Below, piece by piece: positions 1-10,425 of a stretch of DNA of 64,000 bases. The position numbers and the translations under genes are program-made. A model generated the notes under the pieces. It made no database searches, had not been told where the DNA came from, and was given only the letters and a program-made list of their open reading frames with translations. The stretch's first letter is position 1, and every line of letters starts with the position of its first letter. Origin of the DNA: Seminavis robusta (lineage: Eukaryota; Bacillariophyta; Bacillariophyceae; Naviculales; Naviculaceae); contig CAICTM010000163.1 of assembly GCA_903772945.1 (NCBI GenBank), positions 1-64,000 of the forward strand, written 5' to 3'.

Positions 1-297
1 TAGCCTGAACGGAGGAGATCGTCGTCGAGTCATTGAAAAGGAAACAAGAGGAGGAGGCTACACGACAACTCGAAACGCACAGAGGAGAGTGGATCCTACT
101 ACTGGATTCATCCCTCCAGTGTTATTTCCTAGTGTCTTGGTGGTGATTCATGTGTCGGTACCAACTTTCCTGTATGCGCAAGTCCTTGGGCGAACGACTT
201 GCTTCTTTCGTACGATAAAGATAGATAGATAACTCGTAAGATAATAGATCATCGATTACCGACCAATAGACCACATAGACACCTTATAGATCAATAC
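1..297. other. Left-edge flank, no firm gene
   Basis: No start-to-stop gene is visible. The second forward frame is open from base 2 to a TAA at 230-232 (76 codons), so this could be the 3' end of a gene that begins outside the window, but the translated stretch matches no family I recognise. Treat as non-coding unless the upstream sequence extends the frame. Confidence 0.3.
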
Positions 298-805
298 GAT
301 TGACAGTATTCGGTTGTGCATGTATTAGTCGTAAGGATCCAATACGAGGTACTTGTACCGGAGTGTAGCGAGCAAAGCCGAACCTGAGTGTGTTCGGTAC
401 TGTTGCCACTGTCACCGATCGATGCATGAACTCTACGGTAGTTAGCTACGATGGCTGGATTGACAATGTTCGGTTGTGCATGTATTCGTCAAAAGGATCC
501 AATGCAAGGTACCGGTAACAGAGTGTAGCCAGTAAAGCGGAACCTGAGTGTTTTCGGTACTGTTGCCATTGTCGCCGATGTAACTGTACGGTAGCGGGCT
601 ACAATGGCTGGATTGACAATATTCGGTTGTGCATGTATTCGTCATAAGGATCCAATGCGAGGTACCGGTAACGAAGTGTAGCGAGCAAAGTCGAACCTGA
701 GTGTGTTCGGTACTGCTGCCACTGTCGCTGATGTAACTATGGTAGCCGGCTGCAATGGCTTGATTGACTGGTACCAGGTACCGTATTCGTCATAAGGATC
801 CAAAC
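298..805. repeat. Tandem repeat, about 153-base unit, 3.3 copies
   Basis: Copies begin at 298, 458 and 611, each with GATTGAC followed by a CGGTTGTGCATGTATT-like block, and a fourth truncated copy begins at 762. Unit lengths are 160, 153 and 151 bases. Each full unit carries an AAGGATCCAAT block, a GGTAC-rich block and an AACCTGAGTGT block. Copies differ by scattered substitutions and small indels, so the array is not brand new. Short reading frames on the minus strand simply follow the repeat. Confidence 0.9.
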
Positions 806-1182
806 TGAGGCAAAGGGATACAGGAGACGAGCGCTGAAAAAAACCGAATTCTTGGGATGGGGATACCGGCAGATATGAAGGCCTGCTCACTAGTAGCCAG
901 TCCAGCTCCCTATTATTTTTAGTGCCATGAGTGATTTGTTGCTCTGAAAGGGCTGCTCCATTCCAACATCAGTACTGGTACCGGTGTGGCACTTCTGTAG
1001 TGTGGAACGAACACCAAGCATAGCTCTTTTTAAAACACTTTATTGTAGAGTTGTCCCTACTGTACCGGTACTGAGTATATTTTATTTTGTTCAAAACCAA
1101 CCAGTCTTTCTAGTCTGTCTCTCTCAAAACTTTTACTACTGTCTATCTAGAACCTTCTTCTTTCTTTCCTTTCTGTGTGTTT
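806..1182. other. Intergenic, 3' flank of ETF alpha
   Basis: No coding region seen. It holds TACCGGTA-like palindromes near 973 and 1065 and a pyrimidine-rich tract (about 1090-1195) that would lie just 3' of the minus-strand ETF alpha stop codon. Confidence 0.5.
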
Positions 1183-2427
1183 TTATACTTTTTCAGTCAT
1201 TTCCGGCACAGCCTCAAACAAATCCGCCACAAGCCCATAATCCGCCACTTGAAAGATGGGCGCTTCCGGATCCTTGTTGATTGCTACAATAGTTTTGGAA
1301 TCTTTCATTCCCGACAAGTGTTGAATGGCTCCGGAAATACCGACCTGTATAAAACGACAACAACAAAAAGGTGAGTGAATGAGAGGGAATGGTTCCACGA
1401 AAGTATATATCTATCAATCATATGCAATGCAATATATATATACACACCGCAATATACAAATCGGGTGCCACGACTTTTCCCGTTTGTCCGACTTGCAAAT
1501 CATTGGGAACAAATCCGGCATCGACCGCCGCACGAGACGCTCCCACGGCACCTCCCAATTTATCCGCCAACGCTTCCAAAATGGGAAAATTGTCTCCGGA
1601 TTTCATACCGCGTCCTCCGGAAATGACCACATTGGCCGATCCCAAATCGGGTCGATCCGATTTGGACACATTTTCGGAATGCCATTGGGCCTTGTCAAAC
1701 ACCGTGGCATCGACGGATTCAATGGCACCCGCATCCTCCAGTGGCGCCTTGTCAAAGGAAGTGGGACGAAACGAGAGAACCTTTTGGGCATCCTTGGCTT
1801 GGACTTTGGCCAAGGCATTTCCCGCGTACATGGGACGCACGTACGTGTCTGAATAATATTATAAAATGAAACATCGAATGGACAGAAAGCACGAAAATGA
1901 AAGGAAGAATGGAGAGTGGCAAAAATGAAATGAGAATTCCAGTTGTCACGTCATTTTCCTCCAAGTAACCAAAAAATCGTTTTGATCTTGTCTTACTCAC
2001 CACTCTCAATGACTTGAATAATATCCGTGACGGGCGAGACTCCCAACAAGGCAGCTGCTCTTGGAATGACGGTAGATCCAAATTTGGACGACGTTCCCAC
2101 GACGTAATCATAACTGCCTTTGTTCTCGACGACGGATTGAAGCGTGGCCGCAATGGTCTCGGATACGGCGTTTGATGCAGTAGAAGCATGATAGACTTTG
2201 GCGACTCCCACAGGAACTTGACTGGGAGGCGTGTCTCCTACTACGAGCAATTCAATGGCATCGCCCCCGAGTTGAGCGGCCGCCGTGACCGCCGATTGTG
2301 TGGCAGGAGGAGCAGCGCCATCGGCCGTCAATGGATCCGATAAGACCAACGTCGATGCCAAGCGAATTTGCGCTCTACTAGCATTAGATCGTGCGGCAAG
2401 ACTCTTCAGACCCAATGTAGACAGCAT
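1183..2427 (-). CDS. ETFA: Electron transfer flavoprotein alpha subunit, mitochondrial
   Basis: Carries electrons from matrix acyl-CoA dehydrogenases to ETF:ubiquinone oxidoreductase, holding FAD together with ETF beta. Three exons on the minus strand: 2427-2001, 1848-1448 and 1344-1183, with GT-AG introns of 152 and 103 bases. The spliced frame is clean and gives 329 residues, the usual family length. Family landmarks are in order: a basic, Ser-rich presequence (about residues 1-24), the join [16 protein letters not shown] across the first intron, and in the C-terminal FAD domain [51 protein letters not shown] and KDPEAPIF. The ATG at 2427 was chosen because it begins the presequence; the open frame upstream of it has no targeting character. 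It is divergent from the thiolase gene, which acts in the same pathway. Confidence 0.96.
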
Positions 2428-2812
2428 GGTGGAGATGGTTAGAGTAGCTAGAATAGTAGTAGTAAGTAGTTGATTGTGGTGGTCAAAGAGACGAAAAGAT
2501 AGAGAGTAGAAAATGCAAAGAAGGCAACTCTTGGGAATGCCGATCTCTTGTGGATGATGCCCATCTTCCGAGAAAAGGAGCCATTGTGCGTGCAAACAAT
2601 GTCAATAGATTTTCTACGGTGATTGGATCTTTGGGTGGTGTCACGATGATCGCGGTTTGTGATGGGAGTCGTAAGAATAACGGACGGCGTCATCCAATCC
2701 ATCATGACGAGGAACAATAAAGCTTTCTCGCACCGTTTGATTGGCATTCTCACTATTATTTTCACACCCTCCACTCCATTCCACTGATTACTATCACATC
2801 AAAATATCCACC
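2428..2812. promoter_or_regulatory. Shared intergenic region between ETFA and thiolase
   Basis: These 385 bases separate two head-to-head beta-oxidation genes and must hold both promoters. I see no clear TATA box. TAG-rich repeats (around 2444-2470) lie nearest ETFA. Co-regulation is an inference from the arrangement only. Confidence 0.5.
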
Positions 2813-4143
2813 ATGTCAGGCCTGTTTATTGTCGCCGCCAAGCGTACTCCCTTTGGCGCCTTTGGTGGTGCCTTGAAAACATTGACTGCCACTGATTTGG
2901 GCGTCGTTTCCAGCAAGGCAGCGATTGCCCAAGCCCAAAATTTGGATCCTGCTCACATTGACGCTTGCTTTTTTGGCAATGTCATTCAATCCTCGTCGGA
3001 TGCTGCTTATTTGGCGCGTCATGTCGCTCTCAAATCGGGATGTGCCATTACGACACCCAGTCTCACCATTAATCGATTGTGTGGCAGTGGATTTGAAACC
3101 GTCATTCAAGGGGCTACGGCCATTTCAGTTGGTGATGCCAATATTGCGCTCTGTGGTGGTACGGAACAAATGAGCATGGCGCCCTTGACGGTCAGTGGCA
3201 ATGATGCCCGATGGGGTGTCCCACTCGGTAAGGGCATGAAATTGGGAGATTCCCTTTGGGATGGTCTCACCGATGCGTATGCGGGAACCCCCATGGGTAT
3301 TACCGCGGAGAATTTGGCCGAAAAATACGGAATTTCGCGTCAAGAATGTGATGAATATGCCATTCGGAGGTAAGCAAAGAAAATTTCTTTGTTGTGCAGT
3401 TATTACTAGCTAGTACTTGGTATTCTTTTTCCTGTGGAGTGATTGTCATTTTCTTTATTCAATCATTCTTTGTTTCCCATCCTTTTGTTTCCATTTTCAC
3501 AAGTCAACAAACATGGGGTGCCGCCCAAAAAGCTGGAATCTTTGATTTGGAAATGGCACCCGTCACGATTGAATCCAAAAAGGGAACGATTGTTGTGGAT
3601 ACTGATGAACATCCAAGGCCCGACACTGCCCTGGAAAAGATTGCCAAACTCAAGCCCGTCTTTAAAAAGGATGGTGCTGTGACGGCCGCCAATGCGTCGG
3701 GAATCTGTGATGGTGCCGGGTCGGTCATTGTCGCATCGGAACAAGCTGTTCAACAATACAATCTAAAGCCACTCGCGAGATTGGTCTCGTATGCCGTCAC
3801 GGGATGCGATCCCACCATCATGGGGATTGGACCTGTCACGGCCATTCAACAGGCATTGGCCAAAGCGGACTTGTCACTAGCGCAAGTCGATCGCGTCGAA
3901 ATCAACGAAGCCTTTGCCGCACAATTTCTAGCGTGTGCCAAGGAACTCGAATTGGACATGGACAAGACCAACTTGCACGGTGGTGCCATTAGTCTCGGAC
4001 ATCCATTGGGTGCTTCCGGGAGTCGCATAGTGGCACATTTGGCCAATGAATTCCATCAAGAAGGAAATACCAACCAAATTCATGTCGGATCGGCGTGTAT
4101 TGGTGGAGGACAAGGGATTGCCGTTGTCTTGGAGCGGGCATAG
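2813..4143 (+). CDS. ACAA2: 3-ketoacyl-CoA thiolase, mitochondrial ACAA2 type
   Basis: Catalyses the last step of beta-oxidation, cleaving 3-ketoacyl-CoA with CoA to acetyl-CoA. Two exons, 2813-3369 and 3504-4143, with a 134-base GT-AG intron; the join restores AIRSQQTWGAAQKAG. The product is 398 residues. It follows animal ACAA2 closely: N-terminal FIVAAKRTPFGAFGGALK, nucleophilic Cys in NRLCGSGFE, the ENLAEKYGIS region, His in GGAISLGHPLGASGSR, and the second catalytic Cys in GSACIGGGQGIAVVLE. No peroxisomal PTS1 tail is present (ends LERA) and there is no long presequence, as in ACAA2, whose N terminus is an uncleaved targeting signal. The ATG at 2813 has a CCACC context; an open TTG-initiated extension upstream was not used. 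Confidence 0.96.
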
Positions 4144-4288
4144 ACAGATAAACAGATCATTATGATGCGATTGATGTGATTCAGCAAAAGAGCCAGTCCA
4201 CTACTCTGAGCTGGACAGAATCCCCAATGACCGTTGGTTCGATCTGTGGTAACACTTATAGCTCTACTGCTTCATCTATCTGACTCCA

Positions 4289-4460
4289 CTCATCAGCCCG
4301 TGCTGGGCTTGGCTACCTTTTCTAACTAATGCATTGATGCAACTTGGCCTTGTGCCTCCAGGCACCAAAAATTTCGTTGCATGAATTGAGGATGAGGACA
4401 TGGAGTCTAGGGTTTCTCTATTGTTGCAAAGGCTCCCTAGCATGAAGTCACTTCTTGTCA
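4289..4460 (+). repeat. Dispersed repeat, copy 1
   Basis: Shares ordered blocks with the copies at 4519-4700 and 48597-48760: ACTCATCAG, a GGGCT...TTTTCT block, CTTGGCCTTG, GGCACCAAA, GATGAGGACATGGAGTCTAG, a TTTCTC block and TTGCAAAGGCT. It lies about 215 bases before copy 2 in the same orientation. No terminal inverted repeats or coding capacity seen. Confidence 0.7.
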
Positions 4461-4518
4461 TTCCGCCCCACGTGCCTATTGCCATTGTGAAAGCTACACA
4501 TTTTTGTCTCTGTGGATC

Positions 4519-4700
4519 CCACAATGGGCTATTTTTTCTGATGTAGTATTGATGAAGCTTGGCCTTGTGTATGCAGGCACCAAAGATTTCGTTGTTGCAT
4601 GAATTGATGAGGACATGGAGTCTAGGATTTCTCTCCAGGCTTTGAGGATTTCTGCTGCCGTAGTGGTTCTCTATTGCAAAGGCTGCATGATGTGGTCACC
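4519..4700 (+). repeat. Dispersed repeat, copy 2
   Basis: Closest to copy 1 over its first 120 bases (GGCACCAAA, TTTCGTTG, GATGAGGACATGGAGTCTAG) and closest to copy 3 at its end, where both have GGCTTT, GGATTTCT or GGGTTTCT, GGTTCTCTA-like and TTGCAAAGGCTGCA-like blocks. This three-way sharing shows a family with at least three members in the window. Confidence 0.7.
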
Positions 4701-4891
4701 GCCATTCAGCAAAATTTGATCGTGCCGTCGAGGATGCCTACCTGTAGTAGCAGAGCTAGTAGCCGTAACATTTTCATCACTCAAACTATAGCTACTACTT
4801 TGCAAGCTGCAATCAGCTTCTGCAGTAGTGTGTCTGGTGGCTACCGTAGTTGCATTGGCGTTCCGTGACTACCGACGATAGTCCCCCGTAG

Positions 4892-4955
4892 ACTAGCTAG
4901 CTAGAGTCATCGACGGAAGCCTGCGAGTAGCTAGCTAGTAGTCTAGCTAGCTAGT
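4892..4955. repeat. CTAGCTAG-rich patch
   Basis: Three tandem CTAGCTAG runs interrupted by short spacers. The same unit recurs in many intergenic regions of the window, for example near 10750, 14117, 54155, 56505, 57190 and 63189-63366. Confidence 0.75.
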
Positions 4956-5171
4956 TCGATTTGGAGGTCCTGGGCTCGACTGAGTCAGAGTCACTCCTAA
5001 ACCAGTCAAGTCATCGGCGGAAGCCTTTCTCTACTAGCTAGATCTTGATCGAAACTACCGAATCTTTTCTTGGTTGTTCACGAGCTCACTTTTCTTGACC
5101 ACCGATCTCGACATCCCTTCACTTTGCTTTCATCCGAGCAAAAAGTATAATAGAATCGAATCTTTATCACC

Positions 5172-5843
5172 ATGGTCGTCAAAGTCTATTACTGGCCTGG
5201 ATTTATGGGCCGTGCCGGTGCTTCCATTCGCATGCTTCACGAAGCAGGAGTTGCCTTTGAGCATGTGTCGGATATGGGCGAAATGTCTCAAAAGGCTGCG
5301 GCCTTTGGCGCCGAGACGGGAAACATTGCCCCTCCCATTGTCGAAGATGGAGATCTCATCTATTCTCAGTCGACTGCGTGCGCCATGTACATTGGAAAAA
5401 CGTATGGCTTTCCGGCACCCGATGACTGCAAGGCGGTCCAAATCATGGAAGATATCAAGGACAAGTTCGAGAATGGAATTAGCAAGAATCAGGAGGATGC
5501 CAAAAAGTTGAAGGAGTTTCTCAAGGGAGATGGTACCAAGCCTTCTCGTTTTTCGGTGTTTGCCAGTGCCATTGAGCGCAATGTGGTGGGTCCATTCTTT
5601 TTTGGAGAGAAAATGAGTTACGTCGACTTTTACTTTGCCAATGCCTATGCCAGCAACGAAGATGGCATGAAGAAGCTCATGGACAAGACTGGCGACGACT
5701 TTTTTACTCCTTATCCAAAACTGCAAGCCATTGCCAAGGCTATTCGAGGTCTAGAGTCCATGAAAGGCTCTGACCTTATTACTTTGCCAGCAGACATGTT
5801 TGGAATTAAGGATGAAGTCGTCGAAGAGTACATGAAGCTCTAG
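5172..5843 (+). CDS. Glutathione S-transferase-like protein
   Basis: A single-exon gene of 223 residues, the usual size of a soluble GST. The first 80 residues read as a thioredoxin-like glutathione-binding domain: VKVYYWPGFMGRAGASIRM (beta-alpha with a candidate catalytic Tyr or Arg), IAPPIVEDGDLIYSQSTACA (the cis-Pro and the acidic-Ser pair that bind glutathione) and MYIGKTYGF. The rest is a helical C-terminal domain with an aromatic YVDFYFANAYA segment. The likely role is conjugation of electrophiles or peroxide handling in the cytosol; substrate and class cannot be told. The ATG has a strong CACC context, and the gene stands alone between non-coding stretches. Confidence 0.88.
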   Translation: MVVKVYYWPGFMGRAGASIRMLHEAGVAFEHVSDMGEMSQKAAAFGAETGNIAPPIVEDGDLIYSQSTACAMYIGKTYGFPAPDDCKAVQIMEDIKDKFENGISKNQEDAKKLKEFLKGDGTKPSRFSVFASAIERNVVGPFFFGEKMSYVDFYFANAYASNEDGMKKLMDKTGDDFFTPYPKLQAIAKAIRGLESMKGSDLITLPADMFGIKDEVVEEYMKL

Positions 5844-6609
5844 ACTCGAGCTACGACTGTAGCTAGGCCCACCGCTTGTCAATTCACATGATCACTAGCA
5901 AAGCAGCAAAATGAGACCGTACTGTCAGTAGATGTACGGTAGGCAATCCTCTGCCATCCATAGAAAGTTGGGAGCTCCAGCCTCGTCTTCCAATTGTATG
6001 GATGGTAGTATGATATTTAAAAATAGTAATGAGATTCTCTCTGCTCAAATAATACGAATCTACTATTTTCCAAAAAGCCACCATTGTCCCGTGCCTGTTG
6101 TAAACACTACTGGTAGCTAGGCTGTCCACGCGCTAACTAGGAAATCGTCCATCGAGGCCTGGTGTTTAGATGAACAACCACTGAGACTTACTTGACAAGT
6201 TGCTTCACCCTCTTCAAACCCCTCTGCGGCTGTTTGAAGAAAGGGCTGGGCCTGTGACAAGACAAGCAATGGTACGGCAGTCCAAGCATGGGATGTTTCC
6301 ATCATGCTTCAAGTTTACCTTTCCTCAACATCAAATTGCCTCCTCCTCTATTGTACACGTAGCCAGCAAAGACGGCCCTGCTCAATTTTTTGTGGATGCG
6401 GTTGCAATTCTGGCCACAAACGAAGCAAACAGGTGGAATTGAGCTTTGTGGGAATTTGAATAGGACCATCCAGTGCCTCTGGTCTTGTTTCTCTGGATCC
6501 ATGAGGAAGGCAAAATGTTGATCATCTTCACTCTGCCGCCATGCAAGTCAAAGCAATTTCATAAAATTTTGAGCTTGAGTGTTGACAGAAGCAACAAAAG
6601 AAACAAATT
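5844..6609. other. Intergenic, no gene seen
   Basis: Only short frames shadowing each other are open. The part next to 6610 lies downstream of the minus-strand tRNA and reads as a T-rich tract on that strand, fitting a weak RNA polymerase III stop. Confidence 0.5.
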
Positions 6610-6632
6610 GCTTTGACTGTGAATCGAACACA

Positions 6633-6676
<44 letters not shown>

Positions 6677-6681
6677 AAAGC
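6610..6681 (-). tRNA. tRNA-Phe (anticodon GAA)
   Basis: Read on the minus strand, 72 bases fold as a standard cloverleaf: acceptor GCTTTGA pairs fully with TCAAAGC, D stem GCTC/GAGC, anticodon stem TCAGA/TCTGA with loop CTGAAGA (anticodon GAA), variable AGGTC, and T stem CTGTG/CACAG with loop TTCGATT. No intron and no encoded CCA, as expected of a nuclear gene. The internal A box (TAGCTCAGTTGGGAGAGC) and B box (GGTCCTGTGTTCGATTC-like) are intact, so it should be transcribed. Confidence 0.96.
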
Positions 6682-7945
6682 AGATTTTTGTTGTTGTTAA
6701 TGTCTATTCACCAACCTTTGTTTTTAAATTGGCGTTTGTATCGTCGATGAGCGGTGAGGCGACAAACAACTTTTTGACGGTGACATTCTGAACCACGACT
6801 TGTGGTTTGGATCCAAAATGTGGTACCGTTGGCGGAATGAAGCTCGGCCGACTTTCTCAGAGGTGCACCACTGAAGAAATCCCTTATCTTTCCCTCTTTC
6901 TCGCGACAATGCAATGGGCTTCCTCTGGACGGCCGTGTAGAGACTAAACGTATGATAGACTGATTTTTTAAAATAATAACAAGCTGATAGCAGTGATAGG
7001 CAGAAGTCGAGTCGAGTGAGTCCTTGCACCTTGCTATTGGAAGCATGGTTTCCACTCCACCCGTCCACGCTCCACACTGACAAAGAAACCATCATCTACG
7101 GCAAGTGGTCATGCGACTAAATTGAGATTTAGAGCTGATAGTTTTGATTTAGATTGTGGCGTTCGGGACCGTGCTTGTAAAATGTCCAGCGATTGGTACG
7201 TGTTGTGAGATATTGTGGATGTTGGCAGATGGCAGCACAAATAACGTGCAAGTACAATAATAGCTCTCTAGAGTACCGAGTACAAGCTTAGCTATTTTAA
7301 AATACTGATGAGTACAAGTAAAAGTTGATGCCGTGATCTCATGAAGCAGAAGCCCCAAGAACGATTCCTTGGCTATTCTTCAGAAGCCAGAAAGCACCGA
7401 GAATGGATTTTGAGGTCATGGATGGCCGTTTGAAGTCGGAGATTGTTATTAGAAAAGGGATGAAAAAAGTGAAACCAGAACATCACAAAAGTTACCACAG
7501 ACGCCCGTAGCTATCGATACCTAACAAGCTACAACCTGTGTTTGACCATTTGGCAGCCTCTGAGCTGCCTGGGTAATTTACTTTACTTCAGCCAGTCACT
7601 TTCTGATCTACAGTATGTTCACCCTTCTTGCAAGTGGAGTGCGTGCCCACACGCCCACACCACGACTCTACGAGGGCGTCAAAACTATATCAAGACGCCC
7701 AGATTAAAGTCCGCATGCTCCAGTACCGTTTACCTCCTGGTACCGCTTGTGGAGGGATGCGGAATACACGCAGAGAGAACGGTTGCTTCCAAACCGAGAC
7801 GGACAGAGTCGAGTCCGAGAGAGAGTTCCGGTACCGAGGATTGAGAAATTTCGAGTCGAGTGACGACAAGTGCAACAACAAAGAGACAAGAGAATCCGAG
7901 GCAAAGAGCGTTATCACTATTTCACACAAGCAAAACATTGGTACC
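6682..7945. other. Intergenic and 5' leader of the receptor gene
   Basis: No gene seen. From 7628 onward the frame of the downstream receptor is open, but that extension is basic and low in family character and lacks a signal-peptide pattern, so I treat it as 5' untranslated. Confidence 0.5.
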
Positions 7946-10425
7946 ATGCTGTGCATCAATACTACTATTAATAGTGCCCCCATGAACATGCTGCTGTTGC
8001 CCCTTCTTCTGCTTTCGCTCCTGTCATCATCAACGAGTGCAGTGAGTGATCCTCCCCCGAGAAGACTTCGATCCCAAGTGTCACCGGTACACGTACCATC
8101 AGATGGCTCTGAGCTGGAGGGAGAGATTGATTCTGTACTAAATGGGGTCATGCGCATGACGGCGTCCAACGGCGGCTTCGAGGCATTGGAATGGGAAGCC
8201 CAGTTCTTGAGAGATAATATTGATCCACAAGAAGTGGCTACCAGTACAAGTAGCAGCTCAAGACATCTTGAGCTCCAGGCAGGGAAGAAAACACTTCGAT
8301 TTGCTGTTTTGGGCAGTAACTCAGTTGGCCCATTCCAACTAATGGCTCACAGGGGATGTGTCCAAGGAGCTGCTCGTCTGTTGGAATCAGATGCCATTGA
8401 AGCCACATGTGATCTCTATGGGGCATCTTCCAACACTGATATCAAAGAGTTTCTGGGTGTCCAGAAGTACTACCTGTCCCAGATCATCCAGGCAGCGGTT
8501 AACTCCAAGGGCGACAGTAGCAGTGAGGAAGCTACTGCTAACCAGAATAGCATGTTTTATGATGGGATCATGGTGTCAGCCACTGTCCCTGCTGTCATCG
8601 GCCCCATGTTGGATGAAGCAGTGGAGGCAGGGATTGCTGTGGTGACCTACGAGACAGATGCTCCAGACTCCAAAAGGGCTGCTTTCGCTGGCACCAATAA
8701 CACATTCATGGGGATTCAACTAGGCAGGGTTCTCAAGCAACTACGACCTGAGGGGGGCTCTTTTGCCGCCCTCTGGGCTCCAGTGGGGGAATCGTTTGTT
8801 GAAAGAACAGAAGGGTTTCGATTTGAGTTGCTCAATAACAGTGATCCTGATGTTGCATGGGTAGAAGTTCCCAACAGCCCAGCTCCTGTTACCAAAATAA
8901 AAGATGCTATGGAGGGATTGAATGGCTGGGCCAATAACACAGACAACCCTCCAACTGCAATCGCAATCCTTATCAACCCATTGTTTGATGCACCTCAATA
9001 TGAAACAATTGTTGATCGATACCGCCACCTGAACATCACCTGGATTGGTGTTGGGGATAGTGAACGACAAATGGATCTAATGGCGCGCAACTATGTTCAT
9101 GGGCTTCTCGGTCATTTGCCCTTTGACATGGGCCTGACTTGTGTTGAAAACATGATGAATGTCATCAAGGGGAGGCCCATCCAACAAGAATTCAAACCTA
9201 CCAATGTGGTCTCCCACATTCAGATACCAGTACTCTTGCCAGAACTTGTCATGGATCACAACCGAGTGGGACAGTTAGCTATCATTGGATACATCTTCTT
9301 TGCTTTCACTGGTCTGACTTCCTTGTTCATGGGATCCTGGGTTTGGTTCTTTCGGAATACGCGAGTTGTCAAAGCATCCCAGCCAACCTTCCTCCTGATG
9401 GTTGCCATTGGTGTCTTCATAATGAGTTCTGGAATGGTTCCTTTGGGATTGGATGATAGTCATGGAGACTCTGAAGCCCATCGTGTTGCGATTTGCATGT
9501 CACCTCTGTGGCTTGTCTGCATAGGATTCTCCGTGGCATTTGCTGCCCTCTTCAGGTAAGTGCAACAGTTCTTCCTAGCCTTGGTGCAACACAACTCCCC
9601 AGTACTCATCTTCTCTTGGCCCTATCTTCCAGTAAAACACGCCGAGTCAACCAGATATTCAAAGCTGGATCAGCAATCACCCGCATCAAGATCAAGACAC
9701 ATCACGTCATGTTGCAATGTCTTGGCTTGTTAGCAGCCAACGTTCTTGTTTTGTCCCTCTGGACTGCCTTGGATCCACTCACCTATACCCGTGCAGATGA
9801 TCCAGGAACAGATGGGTGGAATCGAGTTCTATCAACAAGTGGGACGTGTCAATCAAACCAACTTGCACCCTATTTGGTTCCTTTGGTTTTGATCAATTCG
9901 GTTTGTATTGGCATTGCCAACTGGCAAGCCTATGAAGCACGTTTTATCCAGTCAGAGTTCTCAGAAGCCAAGTACATTGGTATCACCTGTGTTTCCATGA
10001 TGCAAACAGGATTGATTGGGATTCCAATTCTCATTGTCGCTCATGATCACCCAGAAGCTCTCTATCTTGTCATTGTCTGCATGATCTTTGTTGTGAGCAT
10101 GGCAATTCTATTGTTCATTTTTGTTCCCAAGATGGTCCTCATGGATAACTATGCCAGGCACAGCACTCGCACTCAGGGTCGAATGATCCAAAAAGTGATT
10201 CGGGAGCAGGCCCAACAATCAGGCGCCCTTAGTAAGAAGAGGAGTCAGGAACCTTCTGGTGCTTCTAATGTATCTGGCTTGGAAACAGTGACTGAGCCGG
10301 ACACAAGTGGTTGCAAAGAGCAAGAAGTTTGTGCTGCTAGACGCCTTGCAGTTTTTGAAAGCATGCCGCAGATCGCAAGTGTCAATTCCGTATGCCCTGT
10401 TATGGAGCAGAATCCGGCTGCATGA
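7946..10425 (+). CDS. Class C GPCR-like receptor with ribose-type binding domain
   Basis: Predicted surface receptor of 800 residues. Two exons, 7946-9555 and 9633-10425, with a 77-base GT-AG intron; the join restores AALFSKTRRVN, the classic class C second-loop motif. A signal peptide (about residues 13-35) is followed by a type 1 periplasmic-binding-protein domain (about 110-430) resembling bacterial ribose or sugar binders: FAVLGSNSVGPFQ, DGIMVSATVPAVIGPMLDEA, GIAVVTYETDAPDSKR and FAGTNNTFMGIQLG. Seven hydrophobic helices follow (about 440-690, starting QLAIIGYIFFAF) and then a charged cytoplasmic tail. Ligand and G-protein coupling are unknown. A Met at 7982 would also leave the signal peptide intact. 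Animal GABA-B receptors share the same overall plan but use an LIVBP-type domain. Confidence 0.88.

Larger units (their letters stand above)
4144..5171. other. Intergenic with repeats, no gene
   Basis: No convincing coding region. The stretch contains two copies of a dispersed repeat and a CTAG-rich patch, listed separately, and a 17-base GTCATCGrCGGAAGCCT motif present twice (around 4906 and 5008). Confidence 0.6.

Noticed and set aside
2741-2812. Upstream TTG-start extension of the thiolase
   Set aside because: Non-ATG start, and the ATG at 2813 has a better context and matches the usual family N terminus.
7628-7945. N-terminal extension of the ribose-type receptor
   Set aside because: Begins at an internal position of an open frame, is basic and lacks family character; it would bury the signal peptide.
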